Shown in pieces: positions 43,065 through 54,100 of a stretch of DNA of 64,000 bases. Under the pieces are notes generated by a model. It did no database searches. It was not told the DNA's origin and worked only from the letters and a program-made list of their open reading frames with translations. The position numbers and the translations under genes were made by a program. The stretch spans positions 806,001 to 870,000 of the forward strand of contig QJPP01007248.1 of NCBI GenBank assembly GCA_003996215.1, read 5' to 3'. Origin of the DNA: Jaltomata sinuosa (taxonomy: Eukaryota > Streptophyta > Magnoliopsida > Solanales > Solanaceae). How positions within the stretch are numbered: position 1 is the stretch's first letter; each line of letters opens with the position of its first letter.

Positions 43065-44008
43065 CTATCTCAACCAATCTACATCTGGCACACATAAGCG
43101 ACCCTGATAATGAAGCACACCTTCTCCCCCTTGGGAGAAAACCTCCACCCGCTGCTGATAAACTGCACCCTTAAGTTGAAGTAGAATGGGGTCCTTGTCT
43201 TGCATTGCCTTCACCTCAGCCACCAAAGACGATTCAGCACCATTTTGTACAATCACACCACCTCCTGTCGAGTCCATAAGGCGAACTCCCAACTGAGCTA
43301 ACCTATGAACCTCCTTAACCAATTCCTTCTTCCCATCTTCAATGGAGACACACTTCCCATGGATAGTCTACTCAAAGCATCTTCCACAACATTGGACTTT
43401 CCCGAATGGTAAACCACACTCATATCATAATCCTTAAGGATCTTAAGCCATCTCCTTTGTCACAAATTCAATTCCTTTTGAGTGAACACATACTGAAGAC
43501 TCTTATGATTGGTGAATACATCCAAATATACACCATACAAGTAATGTCTCCAAATCTTCAAAGCAAAGACCACAACTGCCAACTCAAGATCATGAGTGGG
43601 ATAATTCTTCTCATGAGTCTTAAGCTATCTCGAAGCATAAGCAATCACCTTACCACGCTGCATCAAAACACAACCCAAACGAATCCTAGAAGCATCACAA
43701 TACACAACAAAATCATCTAGGCCCTCGGGTAGAGCTAACACTGGAGTTGTGGTCAATCTAGTCTTCAATTCCTGAAAGTTCTTCTCACACAAGTTGGACC
43801 ACTGAAATTTTACCTTCTTCTGAGTCAATCGGGTCAAAGGGGTAGAAATGGAAGAAAATCCATCCACAAACCTCCTGTAGTAACCAGCCAAACCCAAAAA
43901 GCTCCTAATATTAGATGGGGAAGTAGGTCTAGGCCAGTTATTTACTACCTCTATCTTTTGAGAATCAACCCGAATACCATCACTAGTCACAATATGACCC
44001 AGAAAGGC
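43065..44008 (-). pseudogene. RT connection and RNase H of element B
   Basis: The open frame 43990-43625 begins at SDGIRVDSQKIEVVNNWPRP, runs through RSFLGLAGYYRRFVDGFSSI and QKKVKFQW, and enters RNase H at VYCDASRIRLGCVL. A TAG at about 43622 breaks it; THDLELAVVVFALKIW, a decayed TNHKSLQY (Asp to Asn) and NVVEDALSRL follow, then the linker 43322-43065. The TNH change removes an RNase H metal ligand, so that activity is likely lost. Confidence 0.87.
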
Positions 44009-44525
44009 AACAGACTACATCCAGAACTCACACTTGCTAAACTTAGCAAATAACTGCCTATCCTTGAGAGTTTGCAGCACAACCCTCAAGTGGTATGTAT
44101 GCTCCTCCCCACTCCGAGAGTAGATAAGGATATCATCAATGAAAACAATCACGAACATATCCAAATATTGCCTGAACACACAGTTTATCAAATCCATAAA
44201 GGCTGCAGGAGCATTCGTTAGACCAAAAGACATTACAACAAATTCATAATGACCATACCGAGTCTTGAATGGTGTCTTCGGAATATCACACTCTCTAACA
44301 TAAAGCTGATGATAACTGGATGTAAGGTCGATCTTGGAGAAGAAACTAGCACCCTGAAACTGATCGAACAATTCATCAATCCTAGGAATGTGATACTTAT
44401 TCTTGATTGTGACTTTGTCTAGCTGATGATAATCAATACAAATTCAAAGAGAACTATCTTTCTTTCGAACAAACAAAACTGGGGCACCCCATGAAGAAAT
44501 GCTAGGCCTGATGAAACCTTTATCA
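44009..44525 (-). pseudogene. Reverse transcriptase core of element B
   Basis: The open frame 44371-44015 (118 residues): FQGASFFSKIDLTSSYHQL, RYGHYEFVVMSFGLTNAPAAF, then the catalytic box VFIDDILIYS (44142-44113) intact, then CEFWM. The part before it (GFIRPSISSWGAPVLFVRKK, LDKVTIKNKY on 44525-44372) is present but has a stop. Only RT of the window with both catalytic Asp residues of the DD pair. Confidence 0.9.
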
Positions 44526-45570
44526 AGAAGATCCTTTCAACTCCTTGAGTTCTGTGGGATCCATTCTATAGGGTTTAATAGAGATAGGATTTGTATCCGG
44601 AAGAAGACATATCCCAAAGTCTATCTCCCACTGGGGAGGGAATCCAGGCAAATCCTTGGGAAACACTTCTAGAAACTTATTCACAATAGGAATAGACTGA
44701 AGGGATGGGGTTTCGGACTCCGTATCCATAACCTGCACTATATGATAAACATACCCCTTCGAAATAATCTTTTTAACCTTAAGATAAGATATGAAATGAC
44801 CTTTCGAGGAAGGGGGACTACCTTTCCATTCTAAAATGGGTTCATTAGGAAACTTGAAACTGACAACCCGAGTACGACAATAAACAGAGGCATAACATGC
44901 ATACAACCAATCCATACCATGAATGATATCAAAATAGTCATTTCCAACACTACTAGATCCGCTGAAGTGACTCTATGAAGGACTGAGATAGGGCAATTTC
45001 AGTAGATTCTTTTGGCTAAGACTGACTCACCAACAGGAGTAGAAACACAAAAGGGTTCTAAAAGTGATTCAGGACAAACTTCAAACTTGCATGCCACATA
45101 AGGGGTCACAAAAGATAAGGAAGCACCGTGGTCCAACAAAGCATACACATCGAAAGAGAAGACTTTGAACATACTAGTGACAACATCTGGAGAACTCTCA
45201 TAATCTTGATGGGAGGACATATCATAAAGACGGTTCTGGTGCTGACCACAAAAACTAGATGTTGCGCCTTGCTGGGCTGGTCTACCTCCTGAAGCTGTTG
45301 GGGTAGACTGAGTCCTACTACCTCCTTGCCCCTTCTTAGCTGAAGGGCAATCTCTAAACAGGTGTCCAGCCTGTCCACACTCAAAGTAAGAACCCGTGCC
45401 CAAACGACACTCTCCCGGGTGATTTTTCCCACACCTGTTACAAATGGGATGGGAAGGTCCCTTAGCAACACTTCCCTGAGATTGGGAATAGGAACTAGGT
45501 CCTCTACTGCCCTGATCATAATGAGGCCTCTGAGCATGGGTAGGAGCACTAGCTGAAGAATGCACAGTTC
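44526..45570 (-). pseudogene. Gag zinc knuckles, protease and RT linker of element B
   Basis: The open frame 45565-44999 (188 residues) starts in the Gln/Ser-rich Gag tail, passes two zinc-binding boxes (CNRCGKNHPGEC and FECGQAGHLFRDC, the latter with Phe for its first Cys), and enters the protease at YALLDHGASLSFVTPYVA, where the family has D-P-G. A stop at 44997 separates it from 44915-44523 (MDWLYACYASV, FISYLKVKKIISKGY, FLEVFPKDLPGFPP, then the PYRMDPTELKEL lead into RT). The ORF 45106-45693 on the same strand is an out-of-frame shadow. Confidence 0.87.
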
Positions 45571-46434
45571 CTGATGACTTTTTCTTGAAAGAAGAGCGAT
45601 GTCAACCACTAGACTTGTGATGACCAAAACCTGATCCCTCAAATCTAGCCCTCTTGTTCTCCCTTGCCATCTCCCTAAGCTTGTCACCCTCAATCTGATG
45701 GGAATAAGTCATGAGTCAAGAAATGTTCATATCACTCAACAACAAGGCAGACCTACACTCTTTCTTCACCACATCATAAACCCCATAAATAAACTTGCTC
45801 ATTTGATCATGCGGGTCCACTATCATAGAGGGGGCATATCCAGAAAATTGAGTAAACTTCTGACTATACTCTCAAACCGACATCGACCCCTGTCTCAAGT
45901 TCACAAATTCCTCTACCTTCGCTTGCCTCAACTCTCAGAGAAAGAACCTATCAAGAAAGGCCCTCTCAAATACTCCCAAGTCGTAGGGACCTTGTCCCTC
46001 ACCCTAGTCTCCTTGCGTTGTGTGAACCAAATATGAGCTACATCATTGAGTTGATAGGATGCAAGCTCAACACAATCAACCCCAACCACTTGCATAACCT
46101 CAAAGATCTTCTTCACTTCATCAATAAAGTTGAGTGGGTCCTCACTCACTTTTAAACCCCAGAATTTACGTGGGTTCATTTGGATAAAGTTACAAACTCA
46201 GGCCACTACCCCACCTTGAGGATAAACGGGGGCCGAAGCCTGCTGATTAGCCTGAGTTGCCAAAGTCTGGGCTAGAAAATAGATGGAATTTTTGAACTTC
46301 TCATTCGTGACATCAGGGACCGGAATGGGAGGAATAGTATTAGGAGCGGTCGTGGTGGCATAGCACATCGAGGAGGCATAATCTGAAATGTACAAGATAA
46401 GGATTAGAGGAACATAAGAGTTAAGCTCTATCAC
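45571..46434 (-). pseudogene. Gag N-terminal and capsid part of element B
   Basis: Two open pieces. 46434-46198 holds PVPDVTNEKFKNSIYFLAQTLA, the usual first helix of this family's Gag. 46179-45928 holds IQMNPRKFWGLKVSEDPLNFIDEVKKIF, VELASYQLNDVAHIWF and TWEYLRGPFL. A TGA at about 46200 and a shift near 45930 disrupt it; the remainder to 45570 is readable only in fragments. The true start is probably the Met near 46375 rather than 46434. Confidence 0.83.
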
Positions 46435-46586
46435 ATGATATGATCAGGAAAGAAGTGAAGATTTCTAAGACATCTCATAGCTTCTCTCTCATATGTGTGG
46501 CGCGCTTCACATATATGAAAAAGATTCTACTCGATGCGGCTTTCATACATCCTAGGACTCTTGAACCTGAGGCTCTGATACAAATT
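46435..46586 (-). other. Leader and primer binding site of element B
   Basis: Coding sense: TTTGTATCAGAGCC directly after the LTR (initiator-Met type, with one change from TTGGTATCAGAGC), then GAAGCGCGCCACACATATG and AGAAGCTATGAGAT, both shared with A's leader. Confidence 0.8.
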
Positions 46587-46992
46587 TGTCATACCCCAAG
46601 GCTACCCTCTAGATGTAACATGGGAATTGAGACCACAAGTGCCCCAAGATAACCCTTGGTCATAGCATTCTCAAGCACAACAAAGATAAGCAGAAGCAAA
46701 ATAGATAAATCAGGAATTTCATACATAGATCCAAGTCGAATAGAAATACAAGATTCGGACAGAGACACAATCACTGTCTAAGTTTGAAAGCCTGTACATG
46801 ATATAAGGAGTTGCTAGGACAAGACCCTAGCTAACTTGAAGTACGAAAGTAAGAATCAACACTCTAAAAGATAACTAGTCCTTGACCTAAGAGGACTCAC
46901 CCATAGCTGACATATAGTGTCCTGAAAGCTCTAGCCACGTGTCTAGGAAGGACACCTAAATTTGCATCATCAAAGGATGCAGCACAAGATAT
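46587..46992 (-). repeat. 5' LTR fragment of element B
   Basis: About 406 bp, matching 39416-39825 closely (TGTCAT(A/G)CCCC(A/G)AGGCTACCC, ..GGATGCAGC(A/G)CAAGATATGC). The remaining 1.7 kb of the LTR is missing; similarity stops at GATATGC (46988-46994). Confidence 0.88.
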
Positions 46993-47003
46993 GCAGCACA
47001 AGT
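46993..47003. other. Rearrangement junction between element B LTR and element C LTR
   Basis: Sequence homologous to B's LTR ends at about 46994 and sequence homologous to C's LTR starts at about 47001-47003. Between them is a repeat: GCAGCACAAG occurs at 46979-46988 and again at 46993-47002, separated by ATAT. C does not simply interrupt B's LTR, because B's LTR does not resume after C's end at 57427. Confidence 0.75.
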
Positions 47004-47211
47004 CAATTTTGGGCACGGGGCCCACTTTTTGTTAAAACGATCTTCGTTGGGAGTTTCATCGATTCCATTGAGTTTGGAATGCTGTTTCTAGTAGAGTAGC
47101 ATGGTTGATTTGTGTTCATGAGGTTCCAAATGAATCTCGAGGGTTCGTTAGATGAACTATTGGCCTTGGTGAATTGCTGGTTGCTGCTATTAAATTTGCA
47201 GACTAGTTGGT

Positions 47212-47420
47212 CATCGCGATCGCGAGATGGACATCACATTCGCGATTGTCTAGTTTCTTGACCATCGCGATCGCATAGGTTTCCCTTCACCACCGTGATG
47301 AAGCCGGTTGAGACCCGACCTAGTTTCCTCTTTGTGAACACAGGGTTGTACCATCGTGATCGTGATGTTCTAGCTAGCCTTCCCTCGCAAATGCGTGGTG
47401 TCCTTCACAATCGCGATAAA
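47212..47420. repeat. CGCGATCGCG palindrome cluster in C 5' LTR
   Basis: Contains CATCGCGATCGCGAGATGG, CACATTCGCGATTG, CATCGCGATCGCATAGG, CATCGTGATCGTGATG and CAATCGCGATAAAGG, ending about 15 bp before a TATTTAA box. Same cluster in the right LTR at 55264-55445. Confidence 0.85.
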
Positions 47421-47434
47421 GGACCCCTAGCAGC

Positions 47435-47441
47435 TATTTAA
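47435..47441 (+). promoter_or_regulatory. Putative TATA box in C 5' LTR
   Basis: TATTTAA inside CAGCTATTTAAGCTG, an imperfectly symmetric context conserved in the right LTR (55459-55465). Located directly after the palindrome cluster. Motif-based. Confidence 0.5.
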
Positions 47442-49411
47442 GCTGTCAACTTCATTTTCTCCTACATCATTTCTTGTTTATCCATTGTTAAAGCTTTCAT
47501 GCTCTGGTTTCAACTCCCCTGCTCAGTCTACTTCATCTAGTAAGTCCCCTCTTCTCCTCTCATCTCTTTGACGTTTTTAATCCTTGTTAAACCCATTAAT
47601 TTTCCATTATTTCCTTGTTAAATCCCTTGAATTAGTAGCACTTTGGGGCTGTTTTGAGCCCCGAAATCAACTCCATCCGCGCTCAAATTTTGGGCATGGG
47701 TTTCTTAACCCATTGTGGATATAATTGCGGTTTTCATTTTCTATTTCATTGCGCGATCCCCGAGGGTCATTTTCCAACCCAATTTTCGGCCTGATTTTCT
47801 GTATATCAATATGAATGTCATTCTTCTCATCTTGACACCTAGTTTATGTTCTTGATAGCGTGGCAGCTTTCCGAGGCTATTGGAAGGGGAAGGCACACGA
47901 GTGACGCTTCATGTTTGTAGTATAGACCAAAGGTAGGTTAAAGATTACTTTCTAGACTGAGTGTAGTTAGATTTTATATATTTATTTGATACTGGAATGT
48001 TAGGTTGGATTTTAGATAGATTTAGGCTTGAATCTTGTTTATCACTTTAATTGGTTATTTTGGATTTTAGTTTTGAATTGTATGTTATTCTTAACGTAGG
48101 AGCTTGTAGTATCTTTATGGCTAGTATAGAATTCATAGTATGCTTTTAGGAGGTTTTAGAGTTAGAGTAGAGATTCTCGATGCTTTTTGCTTTATTCTAT
48201 AGTTATGTGTAACTATGGGCCCGAGGCCATAGTTTGGATTTGGATGTAGTTCTAGGTCAGTTCTCTTGATTTGGAGGGTACCTTGCTCTATTCTACCTTG
48301 TTGTGCGTGTTTTCTCTAAATATGGAAATTTTAATGCTCATAATGTATTGTCATGCTTATCGGTACAAAAAAGAAGGATTTTAAGGCTTTTTGGTCCTAC
48401 ACTTGGCAACTATTGGGTTTTCATGATCTTTGGGCTTTTAAAAGGATTTCTTTTGAATTGTTACTGATTTTGGGAGGAAAAGGGAAAAATACTACTTTTT
48501 ATGCATACATTGATGAGTCCGAGGTTAAATTCTGGGTTCCTAATGTGTTATCTCGGGTTTTACTTTTATGCATACATTGATGAGTCTGAGTTCATTTTTG
48601 GGAACCCCAATTCTCTATATTGAGGTTTTCCTTTCTGCACTCATTCTATAACCTCGATGTTCCATCCCAGGCACCCGAGTACTAGATAACAGTTTTGACT
48701 TGTATACATTCATTCATTACATCATTGTTGCATTGCATTGCATTGGCTTTGGGTGCGTTTGTATTGTTGGTTGATTTGAGTTGATCTTGTTATTACTTCA
48801 CCTTTTATTGTTTTGGTTATTTTGATTTTTGGCTTTATAACTAGTTTTAGGTGGATCATTGTATTTTAACTGCTTTCTTGTATCTTATTATTTATATATT
48901 ATATTTCTGTGCTCGGTTGACCTATGATGCCTACTGAGTACCCGGTATTGGTACTCATACTACACTCTGCATCTTTTTCTGATACAACACCTAGTACGAG
49001 CCACCCTCACTGATCTTCCTATCATTCGAGGCCTATTGCAGTTTGGATCACGCTGAGCTCCCGACGCTTTTGGAGACTTTACATGCTTTCAATCTTGTAC
49101 ATCCTGTCTATATTTTCTATTTTGGATAGACAGAGTGTGTTGTATAGATAATCCTTACTTTAGTCGCTCTTGTACTAGTGACACTAGGTCTTAGTTGGTT
49201 CTCGTGTTTGTTTTGTCTATTCTGTCAATTTAGGGCCATCTTTTGTATATTTTGTACGTTGGTATGTATATATGCTATTGGCCCTGTCTTTTCTTTATAT
49301 CTTCCACTTTTCCTTAGTTTTATTCTTATTATTGTCTTCCACATCATTGGGTTTGTCTTGCCTACTAGGGGGTTATGTAGGCACCATCATGGCCTATTTC
49401 TCATCGTGACA

Positions 49412-49639
49412 GAGTGGTATCAGAGCTCTAGGTTCACCGGTCTCGCCAATACAAGAGTAAAGTGTCTAGTAGAGTTTCGTGGATTGGTACGATGACGTCC
49501 GTAACCAATCTGCAAGAGGCTATAGGACATTCCTAGGAAATATGTCATATTGTTTGATTCCTTGTCGTGAGTTCTTGACTTGATCAACCTATGAGTATCT
49601 TTGTTTCCCTCTTTCTCAGATTGTTCAAATAAGATCTAC
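49412..49639 (+). other. Primer binding site and leader of element C
   Basis: TGGTATCAGAGCTC (49415-49428), the initiator-Met primer complement, starts 4 nt after the LTR. The leader of about 210 bp has no ORF. Confidence 0.85.
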
Positions 49640-51060
49640 AGTGGGCGAGGACGAGGCGTCTGCACCTGCAGTTAGAGCCCCAACTAAGGGATGGGGTAGA
49701 GGCCGATCCGTCGAGGTAGGGCATGGGATGCGGCGCTAGCTCAGGCCCAGGCTAGACTATCATCACCAGAGACTGATGTTAGAGTGGATGAGGTACAGTA
49801 TGAGCCAGAGCATGTTGGGCCAGCCCAGCATCCGGCAGGTGTTGTGGCTACTCCAGTGTTGTAGGACACTTTGGTTCAATTGTTGAGGTTCCTTGAGGGT
49901 ATGACTCACCAGCAGCTTCGCCAACCACTCTGATTGGTTCTCAGGTTAGAGAGAAGGGTCAAGCTCAAGCAGTAAAATAGGGTACAAGAGCGCAGCCTGC
50001 CAGATTGGAGGTATTACCTATTCCTTCATTCAGTCCACCTCTTCTAGCCATGCCAATTATATCTTCTGAGGAGCAGAAGATGCTTGGTAGGTTCTTGAGA
50101 TTGGGTCCTCTGAAGTTTTCAAGTGCTTCTAGGGAGGATGCACATGAGTTTCTAACTAGCTACTAGGAGAAATTGCATAATTTGGGGTTAGTTGAGTCAC
50201 ATGGAGCAGATTACACCGCGTTTCAGCTGGATGGCCTAGCAAAATAGTGGTGGAGGTCATATGTTGCTTGCAGACCAGCCGGGTCACCTCTGCTTACTTG
50301 GGCCTAGTTATCCACAGCTTTTCTGGAGAAGTATGTACCGCGTAGCATGAGAGAGTGGTTGATGGATCAGTTTTATGGATTGGAGCAGGGCTCCATGACT
50401 TTGACTGAGTATGAGATTTGCTTCCACCAGTTTTCCAGAAATGCCACTATGATTCTGCCCACCGAGCACGAGAGAGTACGCTAGTTTGTTTGAGGTTTGA
50501 CCTTACATCTTTGCTTGGCCAAAGAGGGTATGGTAGCATCATGTCATTCTTTTTTGGAGGTAGTTGATCATGCCCATACTATTGAGGGCATATTTTGTGA
50601 GGCCTAAAGGGGCAGCGATAAGAGGCCCCGCCATCAAGGCGGTTTCAGCGTTTCCCAGACCCGTGGTAGAGGCTACTATGGTAGAGGTCAACACCAGCAA
50701 TGCTTCCAGCTGAGCTGGCCTTTTCAGGTTGCATTACAAACTTTTGAGGGTCAGAGTAGCCAGAGTATCCTTCCTGCTCCATGAGGTGGATATTCAGGGT
50801 CCATATGTCATGATGGTCATTCTGATTTAACCAAGTCTTCATAACGGGGTACATATGGTTGGGGTTGTTACGAGTGTGGTGAGATAGGCTACTTTGCTAG
50901 AGATTATCCATCAGTACCATACCAGAGGTGATAGGATCAGTTAGTTCAGACCCCCAGGGCTCTAGCACGTCTAGCTAGAGGCAGTTCACAGGGTAGTAAC
51001 GGTGGTCCCTAGGGTATTAGAGGTGGTTGTCAGACCAGTAGGTCATGGGTTCATGGAGGC
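49640..51060 (+). pseudogene. Gag of element C
   Basis: Decayed, read in pieces. EEQKMLGRFLRLGPLKFSS and DAHEFLTSY at about 50068-50165; AAFLEKYVPRSMREWLMDQF-like, GLEQGSMTLTEYE and FHQFSRNA at about 50320-50450; the RGRGYYGRGQ-type tail near 50670; and a zinc knuckle at about 50868-50910 reading CYECGEIGYFARDY, where the His and last Cys have become Tyr. Many TAG stops at former Gln/Trp positions. The minus ORF 50645-50854 is a shadow. Confidence 0.8.
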
Positions 51061-51690
51061 CAAAGCCACATATATATAGTTTTGAGCCGGACAAAGGTTA
51101 AGGCTTCAGATGCTGTGATCACAGGTATGATCTTTATTTGTCATCAATATGCTTTTGCTTTGATTGATCCGGGGTCTACATTCTCATATGTATCTACTTA
51201 TTATGCTAATCGTCTGGTATTCTTATGAGTCTTTGCGTGCGCCCTTTTGTGTATCTACCCTATTATGTGATTCTTTAGTAGTGGATCAGGTGTATCGGGC
51301 TTGTGTGGTGACTATCCTGGGGTATGACACATGGGTAGACTTAGTTGTGCTTGATATGATTGATTTTGATGTGATCTTAGGCATAGATTAGCTCTCTCCT
51401 TATCATGCAGTCTTGGATTGCTTTTCCAAGACTGTTACTCTTCAAATGCCTGGTATTCCTCTTATCATATGGAAGTGTGCCGATAGACACATACCGAGGG
51501 GTGTTATAACCTTTCTGAGTGCCCAACGGTTGGTTGGGAAGGGGTGCTGAGCTTATCTTGCCTACGTCCATGATACTAGTGCCACCACACCTCCTCTTGA
51601 GTTAGTTCTTGTGGTTTGCGAGTATTTGGATGTGTTTCCTTCATGATCTTCTAGGTCTTCCTCCTGATCGTGACATTGATTTTGGTATCA
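51061..51690 (+). pseudogene. Protease region of element C
   Basis: VITGMIFICHQYAFALIDPG and STFSYVSTYYA (about 51115-51205) is a retropepsin-type start with an intact D-P-G-S box. A shift follows; 51164-51391 then continues APFCVSTLLCDSLVVDQVYRA, WVDLVVLDMIDFDVILGID. After a TAG (Trp) at 51388 the linker with PLELVLVVCEYLDVFP-like residues leads to RT at about 51650. Confidence 0.82.
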
Positions 51691-52590
51691 ATGTTGAGCC
51701 AGGAACCAAGCCCATTTCTATTCTTCCATATCGGATGGCACCTGTTGAGTTGAGGTAGCTTAAGGATCAACTCTAGGATCTGTTAAGTAGAGGGTTCATC
51801 AGGCCTAGTGTGTCTCCGTGGGGTTCTCCGGTTCTATTTGTGAAGAAGAAGGATGGATCTATGCATATGTGTATTGACTACAAATAGTAGAATAAGGTGA
51901 CAATTAAGATCAGATATCCGATGCCACGTATTGATGATTTGTTTGGCCAGCTATAAGGTGCAGCAGTGTTCTCTAAGATAGATTTGAGGTCCGGTTATCA
52001 ACAGTTGAGGATTAGGGCTGAGGACATCCAAAAGACTGCATTGAGGACTCGATATGACCATTATGAGTTCCTAGTCATGTCTTTTGGGTTGCCTAATGCC
52101 CCAGCAACATTTATGGAGTTGATGAACCGTGTGTTCAATGCCTACTTGGATTCATTTGTGATTGTGTTCATTGACAACATTCTGATTTATTCGAGGAGTA
52201 GAGAGAAGTATGAGCAACATCTTAGAGTTGTACTTCAGACCTTGCGAGACCATCAGTTATATGCTAATTTCATTAAGTGTGAGTTTTGGCTTGAGTTTGT
52301 GTCATTTTTGGGGCACGTGGTGTCAAAGGATAGGATTATGTTAGATCTAATGAAGATTGCAGTAGTTCGTGATTAGGCTAGTCCTACTTCTCTTTTCGAG
52401 GTTTGTAGTTTTGTCAGGTTGGCAGGTTATTACAGATGCTTTGTGGAGGGATTTTCTTCGAGAGCAGCTTCATTGGCTAGATTGACTCAGAAGAATGTTC
52501 CCTTTTAGTGGTCCGATGAGTGTGAGGCGAGCTTTCTGAAGCTCAAGGCATTGTTGGATTCAGCTCTGATTCTTACTTTTCCGTTTGAGG
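51691..52590 (+). pseudogene. Reverse transcriptase of element C
   Basis: GFIRPSVSPWGSPVLFVKKK (about 51791-51850) and MCIDYK, then the open frame 51966-52376 (136 residues): FSKIDLRSGYQQLRI, LVMSFGLPNAPATF, VFIDNILIYSRS (about 52164-52200), where the second Asp of the DD pair is Asn, and FLGHVVSKDRI. The connection domain continues after a TAG at 52374 (VRLAGYYRCFVEGFSS-like). Catalytic change implies inactivity. Confidence 0.88.
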
Positions 52591-53120
52591 GTCAGGGTTT
52601 CACTGTATATTGTGATGCTACAGGTGTTGGTTTGGGTTGTGTGTTGATGCAGTAGGGCTGGGTTATTGCATATGCTTCTAGATAGTTGAAGGTGCACAAG
52701 AGAAACCACCCCACATATGACTTGGAGTTAGCGGCGGTAGTATTCGCGTTGAAGATGTGGAGGCATCATCTTTATGGAATGCATCGTGAGATCTTTACTG
52801 ACCATCATAGTCTTCAGTACATTTTCATCCAGAAGGATCTAAATTTGAGGCAACATAGGTGGTTGGAGTTACTAAAGGACTATGACCTCTCTATTCTCTA
52901 TCATTCGGGTAAGGCAATATTGGTGGCAGATGCGTTGATCCGAAAGGTGGTAAATATAGGTATCTTGGATTTCGTAGGGATAGAAGAGCGACCTTTATCT
53001 TGGGACATCCAGTCCTTGGCTAACAGGTTGGTTAGACTTGACATTTCTGAGCTGGGTCGTATTCTTGCTTGTATTAAGGCTAGATCTTCCTTATTGGAGC
53101 AGATTCAGGCACAATAGTTT
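52591..53120 (+). pseudogene. RNase H of element C
   Basis: VYCDATGVGLGCVLMQ (about 52605-52650), a TAG, then the open frame 52686-53117 (143 residues): TYDLELAAVVFALKMWRHHLYG, FTDHHSLQYIF, RWLELLKDYDLSILYH and LVADALIRKV. All four RNase H acidic residues are present, in two open pieces. Confidence 0.87.
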
Positions 53121-54100
53121 GATTATGTGAGCTTGAGGATCATTTGTGACAAGGTGTTGAGTGGTGAGGCTAGGAAGGCGACTTTAGATTCAGAGGGTAT
53201 CCTGAGGATCGAGGATGGTATATGCGTTCCTAGAGTTGGTGACTTGGTCAGATTGATATTGGAGGAGGCTCATTGTTCTAGGTATTCCATTCATCCTGGG
53301 GAAACTAAGATGTATCATGACTTGAGGCTACACTACTGGTGGTGTGGGATGAAGAGGATATTTCAGCTTTCATATCTAGGTGCTTGAACTGTCGGCAGGT
53401 GAAGTTTGAGCACCAGAGGCCAGATGGTTTGTCTCAGAGGCTACACATTCTAGAGTGGAAATGGGAGCGGATTTCTATGGACTTCGTAGTCAGTTTTCCA
53501 TATATCTTGCGGAGATTTGATGCTATTTGGGTTATCGTGGACAGGTTGACTAAGTCTGCTCACTTTTTACCGGTTCAGACTTCCTACAGTTCTGAGAGGT
53601 TGGCTCAGCTCTATATTCAAGAGATTGTCCGATTGCATGGTGTGCTAGTTTCTCTCATCTCCGACCGAGGTACTCAGTTCACTTCGCACTTCTAGAGGTC
53701 TATTCAGAGAGAGTTGGGTACTAGTGTTGAGCTTAGCACTGTTTTTCATCCGTAGACAGACGGTCAGTCAGAGCATACTACTCAGGTTCTGGAGGATATG
53801 TTGCGAGCCTATGTTATTGATTTAAGGGGTCAGTGGGACCAGTGTTTAGCTTGGCAGAGTTTGCATATAATAATAGTTACCATTCCAGCATTCAAATGTC
53901 TCCGTTCGAGGCTTGGTATGGCAGGCGGTGCAAATTTGTGGTGGGTTGGTTTGATACTTTCGAGGTTAGGCTGTGGAGTACCGACTTGGTTCTTGATTAT
54001 ATGATAGAGTTCGAGTTATTCAGGAGAGACTTCATACTACCCATAGTAGGCAGAAGAGTTATGCTAACTAGAGAGTTTGAGATCTAGAGTTCATAGTAGC
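53121..54100 (+). pseudogene. Integrase of element C
   Basis: 53127-53387 carries the HHCC finger start (HCSRYSIHPGETKMYHDL). 53339-53695 has CLNCRQVKFEH, MDFVVSFPYILRRFDAIWVI, VDRLTKSAHFLPVQTSYSSE, LYIQEIVRLHG and SLISDRGTQFTSHF. Then a TAG; the TDGQSEH..QVLEDML segment supplies the Glu (about 53757-53800). 53833-54087 continues LAEFAYNNSYHSSIQMSPFEAWYGRRC. Two catalytic Asp and the Glu are visible, but frames are broken. Confidence 0.87.

Larger units (their letters stand above)
39416..46992 (-). mobile_element. Chromodomain Ty3/gypsy element B (same family as A), 5' LTR truncated
   Basis: Minus strand: 5' LTR fragment 46587-46992, primer site, gag-pol 46434-41830, polypurine tract, 3' LTR 39416-41556. 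Inserted in A's 3' UTR in opposite orientation, so A and B are arranged tail to tail. Left flank CATTT (39411-39415) is a presumed target duplication whose partner was lost with the right end. Of the four pol copies in the window this one keeps the most catalytic residues. Confidence 0.87.
47003..49411 (+). repeat. 5' LTR of element C (5'-truncated)
   Basis: About 2.41 kb, aligned with 55060-57427. Starts abruptly at TCAATTTTGGGCACGGGG, corresponding to 55062 in the right LTR, and ends TCATCGTGACA. It has an extra segment of about 38 bp near 47296-47333 not in the right LTR. ORFs 48353-48580 and 49178-49495 have counterparts in the other LTR at similar places but match no family. Confidence 0.88.

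Noticed and set aside
45106..45693. 195-residue minus-strand ORF, longer than the real gag piece
   Set aside because: Overlaps 45565-44999 in another frame; only the latter has zinc-knuckle and protease motifs.
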